Shown piece by piece: positions 59,887 to 64,000 of a stretch of 64,000 bases of DNA (positions are counted from its first letter, which is position 1; each line of letters opens with the position of its first letter). The position numbers and the translations under genes are program-made. Under the pieces are notes generated by a model. That model did not search any database. It had not been told where the DNA came from and was given only the letters and a program-made list of their open reading frames with translations. This DNA comes from Quercus robur (Eukaryota; Streptophyta; Magnoliopsida; Fagales; Fagaceae), in the NCBI RefSeq assembly GCF_932294415.1, contig NC_065541.1, forward strand, positions 49,826,290-49,890,289, given 5' to 3'.

Positions 59887-61982
59887 TCATGTCTTCCAAA
59901 CACGAATGGTGCCATCGACAGAGGCAGTTATCATGCAACTATCCTTTGGGTGGTAACTCACACTTGTCACCTGTAAAATGAAACCCATACACTCATAAGC
60001 CTAATCCAGTAATCTTTTAATTGTTTAGCAGAAGAAAAAGATTAATATTAGTAATAAAGTTTTAGTGGAATTTAAGCAAATTACTAACATGACTAGAAGA
60101 CAAGAAAATAGCTAAATGTGAAAATTCATGACTCTGGAAACTGGTGATTACTACAAATTTTAGATGTCGTGTCAATTTATAGTCAACTAACTGAGGTTTA
60201 TTTATTTATTTTTTGGATAAGTAAATTTTGGCCACAAGGGAAGGGGGAATGGGAAAGGGAAAAATACCTGAGGATATTCACAAAGGATCTGCACATTGTC
60301 ACAAAATTTGTGTCTCTACCATACAAAATTTTAATTTTTAAATTATATGTATACCTTTGGGCTATTAAGATATTTTAGATTGATATGTGTAATCTTTTTT
60401 TGATAAATAGATTGATATGTGTAATCTAGGACTCCAAGAGCTTGTGACTCTACTTCAACACGTTAAGCATCACAACCACATTGATGTGTGCAAAGAACAC
60501 GTTTTGGTCCCAAAACATTTCAATAAGCTTATCCAACTACTTTCAATAGAAGAGTTCAATATCTAAGGAAGGAAAAACCCTTTTGAAAATGTTAGTGGTA
60601 TGAGTACAGGATATACCATGACCGTTGAGCACCATCATATAAAGCGAAAGGCATTTCAAAGGAAATGGGGAAAAAGATATGAAATGGGGGAGTACAGATG
60701 AATTTACCACTGAGGAATGAGCACGGAAACTTGACACTACAGATGCATCTACCAGATCCCAGAAGTAAATGAATCCATCCTCAGATCCACCAGTTACATG
60801 TGCATCAGTGTTGGTAAGGCAGCAATCCAGTTTGTAGGACTGATATGAGAGCACACAATAGAAATGATAAGATGTCATCAGTAATAAAAAATCAATAACT
60901 AGTTAAATTACAAAGCTCATTATGGATTCAATTTAGGGTACCTCAAAAGCTCATTATGGATGCATATTTGAAACATAGGAAGATCTTTAAACCATTATAA
61001 GCGTGAGAATGAATGGACAGTAGCTTATCAATGCACATAAAAATAAATGTACAAAACTTTTATGTAAACATCTTTGGTAAATAACCATCGTTTCCAAAGA
61101 GGACTGCATTTCTTGATTAAATAAATTTAGGAAGGCACCTTGGTCAAGTGTAAGAAATGAGAACTAAGAATTTGCATGCTAACCTTACAAGTATGGCCTT
61201 TATATTCTTGCAATAGTTCACCAGAAGTTCTGTCATGAGAATGAACCAGTAAAAGGGCAGGAAAAGCAGATAAGATATCTATTGTAAATATATATCATTG
61301 CAAATATCAAAAACAGCATAGGAGTTTACCTGTCTAGAAGGCGTAAAGTAGAATCTAAGCAACTGGCTAATATGCAGTTACCATCATTTGACAAAGAGAT
61401 ACAGTTGACCGGTTGCCCCAAGTCATCAGATATTTCTCTATATGAAAAGGCAACAACAACAACAACCAAAAAAAAAAATCAGTATAAGAAGCTTCAAATA
61501 TAAATAGACTGAGTTTGATGTACCACAAAAAGCAAATACCAAAAAATTGTAAAGAAAAGCTACATGTTATTCACAAAAAGTAAGACATACAAACAATGTC
61601 CTGATATTAAACAATTCTGCAACAACATCAAAATGTGGGTTTTATGAAATTTCCACTAGACTGCTACATACCTACCAATACGTATGTCAAATGTTCGAAC
61701 AGTTCCATCAACACTTCCACCAATAATTTCACTTTTTGTTAAACAGACAGACATAACACTGTCTGAAAATGAATCAATAATCTGCAAATCAAGGCACTTT
61801 TGAACATTAAGCCAACTTAAAAACTAATAAAGAGCAGCCATGAAAAAATTACTGACAGAAAAATAAATATAAACCTGAATTGGCTCAGTGCTGTGAGATC
61901 TGCAGTCCCAAGCACGCAATGATTGATCATAGCCTGCTGAAACTACGACAGACGAATACTCATTGAACTTTACAGCATTCAC
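59887..61982 (-). CDS. WD40 protein, WDR83/MORG1 type (last six exons; front outside the window)
   Basis: Minus-strand exons: 61875-61982, 61672-61781, 61330-61437, 61184-61229, 60708-60839, 59887-59970. All GT...AG and in frame; 588 bp, the C-terminal 195 residues plus stop. WD blades end in AWDC, TFDI, LLD, FWDL and VWK. Diagnostic segments are VNAVKFNEYSSVVVSAGYD, RSHSTEPIQ, GSVDGTVRTFDIRIGRE, DDLGQPVNCISLSNDGNC, YKLDCCLTNTDAHVTGGSEDG and SVDGTIRVWKT. These follow the WDR83 (MAPK organizer 1) family, where the YKLDCCL block is also conserved in animals. That family scaffolds MAPK modules and is also found with the spliceosome. About 100 N-terminal residues are missing and must be encoded further right. 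The intron before 61982 holds LINE insertions of at least 2 kb. Confidence 0.9.
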
Positions 61983-62029
61983 CTGAACCCCAAAAATAAA
62001 ACAATAAAAATAGTGAAAGTTAGAAAACA

Positions 62030-63060
62030 AGTAAGAAAGATGTATATTCAAAATGCTACTTTATGCAAGAAAAGCACAAAGCAAACCAAAAATTACAAAG
62101 AAAAGAAAGAAACAAAGAAGAAAAGAAAACAAAGAAGAAAATTAATTACAAAGGAGGAGAGAACAAAGGAACGGAGGGAGAGAATCACTAGATGTGAGTC
62201 CCCAAGATCGAGACCAATCGAATAGAGATCAACTAAAAGAAGTAAGCAATTGGTCTGCAGAGCTATCCAAGTCCTCAAATATCTGCCTATTACGCTCCTT
62301 CCGTAGACACCACAATAAGCACAACGAAACTAAATTCCAAATGTTAGAAGAGTGCTTCTCCAACCGATTCCACCAACCAAAAAGCAAATCAGGAACTGTT
62401 CTTGGTAGGACCCACGAAATCCAAAAAGATTTAAAAACAAAACTCCATAACCAATGAGCCTTCTCAAAATGAAGCAGTAAGTGATCCACAGTCTCCCCAC
62501 AGTGACGACACATAATGCACTAGTCAACAAAATCCAAACCCCTAAGTCTCAAATTATCACCCATAAGAATCTTATTCCAAGCTATAGTCCAAACGAAGAA
62601 GGAAACACGTCCAGGGGCCTTAACTTTCCCAATAACTTTCCAAGGAAAGACAATAGAAGCAACTTATTGTAAAACGAACAGATGTCAAACTCTCTATTAG
62701 GCTTTAACTTCCATCACATCCGGTCCCCAATATCCGTTGAAGGAATATTGGATACCAAGATACAAAGAAAGTCCTCCCCTATATCCAACTCCCAATCATT
62801 AAGATCCCGAATGAGATGAACATCCCAACTTCTCCTTTCCCTTGACCCCAATCTTGTCAATGAAGAGTGAAGACTCAACGGAAGCCTCCATATCAGTGGC
62901 AATACCATACAACCCTGGGAAAGCCAGTTGGAGAGGTTGATCCCCACACCATCCATATTGCCAAAATCTCACTCTATTCCCCATCCCAACAACGAACTGG
63001 GTATTTTTGCTAAAATCCTCCCAACCCATACGAATACCTCTCCATAAACCACACCCATGA
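62030..63060 (-). mobile_element. Truncated L1-type LINE in the WD40 gene's intron
   Basis: Minus-strand pieces of ORF2's C-terminal part: NRVRFWQYGWCGDQPLQLAF and FPGLYGIATD near 62900-63000, then [20 protein letters not shown] at ~62560-62640. The reverse-transcriptase zinc-binding segment follows, CIMCRHCGETVDHLLLHFEKAHWLW, then LFGWWNRLEKHSSNIWNLV. A stop precedes CIMC and a frameshift separates the upstream pieces. The 5' part (endonuclease and RT core) is absent. Same strand as the host gene. The 3' end is only approximate. Confidence 0.8.
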
Positions 63061-63140
63061 TTAAAATTTCTACAAAAACAAAAGCCTTAGTCCCAAAACT
63101 ATGGAATCAACTATGGATTCTCAACAGACTAATTGGAATC
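63061..63140 (-). mobile_element. Probable RTE-type LINE 3' tail
   Basis: AAAGCCTTAGTCCCAAAAC followed by AACTATGGATTCTCAAC is a form of the plant RTE-family 3' end (GCCTTAGTCCCAAA...GGCTATGGATC). Short and diverged. Its continuation may be the sequence from ~63,640 to the right edge. Confidence 0.4.
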
Positions 63141-63170
63141 GCGTGCGCGCACACACACACATATATATAT

Positions 63171-63640
63171 TTGATAAGTAATAAACTTCATCGAAAAAAA
63201 TGTAAGAAAATAAAGAGGAAAAAAGCACACAGGCAATGTGCTAGAGGCAACAAAGAAAAAAACTAAGCAACAAAGAAAGTACATAAATCAAGCATATCAG
63301 GTAAAGAAATGAAAGTAAAAACACTCGAAACATTTGCACAATCAAGCAAAGTCCGAAAAAAGAGAAGCTTCAACTCATGAATTGATCTTTCATTCCCTTC
63401 AAAGGTATATGTATTCCTTTCCCTCCAAACGACCCACATTAGACAGTGAGGGATCATTCTCCAAAGAACCTTAGTTTTTTTTTTTGATAGGTAATATAAG
63501 AACTATTATTAATAAATAAAAGATGAATAATACAAGATGTTCATGATGATGAACAATAAGAAACAGAAGAAACAAACAGCCAAACAAAGAAGAGGGAAAT
63601 CAAATAGAAAAACTAAGGGAAGACAAAGAACCTTAGTTTT
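63171..63640 (-). mobile_element. Second L1-type LINE 3' fragment
   Basis: On the minus strand, MIPHCLMWVVWRERNTYTFEGNERSIHELKLLFFRTLLD (63457-63341) is the typical C-terminal end of plant L1 ORF2. The 3' end lies near 63171 (TTTGATAAGTAATAAAC on plus, the usual ACTTATCAAA tail on minus). It abuts a (CA)n(TA)n microsatellite (63148-63170) instead of a plain A-tail. Interrupted by the insertion at 63479-63623. Confidence 0.72.
63479..63623 (-). mobile_element. Short LINE 3'-end insertion with 17-bp target duplication
   Basis: Flanked by CAAAGAACCTTAGTTTT at 63462-63478 and 63624-63640. On the minus strand it ends ATATTACCTATCAAAAAA, an L1-like 3' end with A-tail. At 145 bp it is a heavily 5'-truncated copy. 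The long duplication and A-tail are those of target-primed reverse transcription. It sits inside the older LINE fragment. Confidence 0.82.
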
Positions 63641-64000
63641 GAGTCTAATCATTCACATATATTCTTCTTTACCATTCTATAATATCCAAAATCATACTCT
63701 TTGTCACCTCATAAATTAACATATCATTTCTTACTACTTTTATTAGTGTTATTTTAGATCTCCCTCTGCCTCTTTTCATTCCCACCATAGTCTTGACTTA
63801 TATCAAATCACTCTTAGTCACTAATCGCTCTCCTTTGCACATGACCAATATCTTAACCAAACTCCCTCATCTTTACATCAACGGAAGCCGCTCTATCTTC
63901 AATAAAAATTTCTTCATTTTATATCCAATTCTTCCTTCTATTTCAACTTATTCATCTTAACATTCTCATGTTTTAGCTACGCTAATTTTACATTAAAGTC
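63641..64000 (-). mobile_element. Possible decayed RTE-type LINE, runs off the edge
   Basis: Words such as AACTCCCTCATCTTTACATC and ATTCATCTTAACATTCTCAT resemble the reverse complement of plant RTE ORF ends. Strongly diverged, no open frame. Low confidence. Confidence 0.3.

Overview
The window is nuclear DNA from a flowering plant. It is AT-rich and intron-bearing, and it is crowded with plant LTR retrotransposons of the Tat/Ogre branch of Ty3/gypsy, MITEs, hAT- and MULE-like elements, SINEs and LINEs. The host genes are eudicot-like. A woody eudicot, perhaps of the oak/chestnut group, is my guess from the flavour of the repeats, and it is a weak one.

Host genes: (1) a DUF4228/PADRE-type protein at 4131-4739 (-); (2) a small MGN-starting protein at 9047-9283 (+), probably the same broad class; (3) a six-exon single-RRM RNA-binding protein at 43610-45254 (+); (4) a seven-exon crooked-neck (CLF1/Syf3) spliceosome scaffold at 50327-54536 (-); (5) the last six exons of a WDR83/MORG1-type WD40 protein at 59887-61982 (-), whose front lies beyond the right edge. 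The splice sites of 3-5 were read by eye, and every junction keeps frame.

Layout: 1-10.3 kb is gene-poor with a possible LTR fragment, MITEs and the two small genes. 10.36-12.58 kb is a hAT-type remnant holding a MITE. 12.7-28.36 kb is two broken Tat-lineage retrotransposons lying tail to tail (A on +, B on -). 28.63-32.83 kb is a third, non-autonomous relative (C), with both LTRs and a perfect 5-bp target duplication. 33.1-38.3 kb holds a tandem duplication, a clean hAT MITE with an 8-bp target duplication, MITEs and a solo LTR (D) related to B. 38.86-39.31 kb is a decayed RNase H-domain retrocopy. 40.3-41.9 kb is a nest of small elements with a local tandem duplication. After the RRM gene come a MITE and spacer, then the crooked-neck gene. 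The whole upstream side of that gene is built of three consecutive DNA-transposon-like inverted-repeat elements, one with a SINE inside. The first visible intron of the WD40 gene carries nested LINE pieces to the right edge.

The most interesting pattern is in the retrotransposons. A, B and C each carry a tandem array of 80-81-bp units with a shared TCCTCGGA-type core. In B and C the array lies next to a region that reads like a gene on the opposite strand to the element. In C that region has a TATA-like site and a late poly(A)-like site. In B it is a coiled-coil ORF with a possible intron. No CRISPR array, convincing tRNA or rRNA gene was seen.
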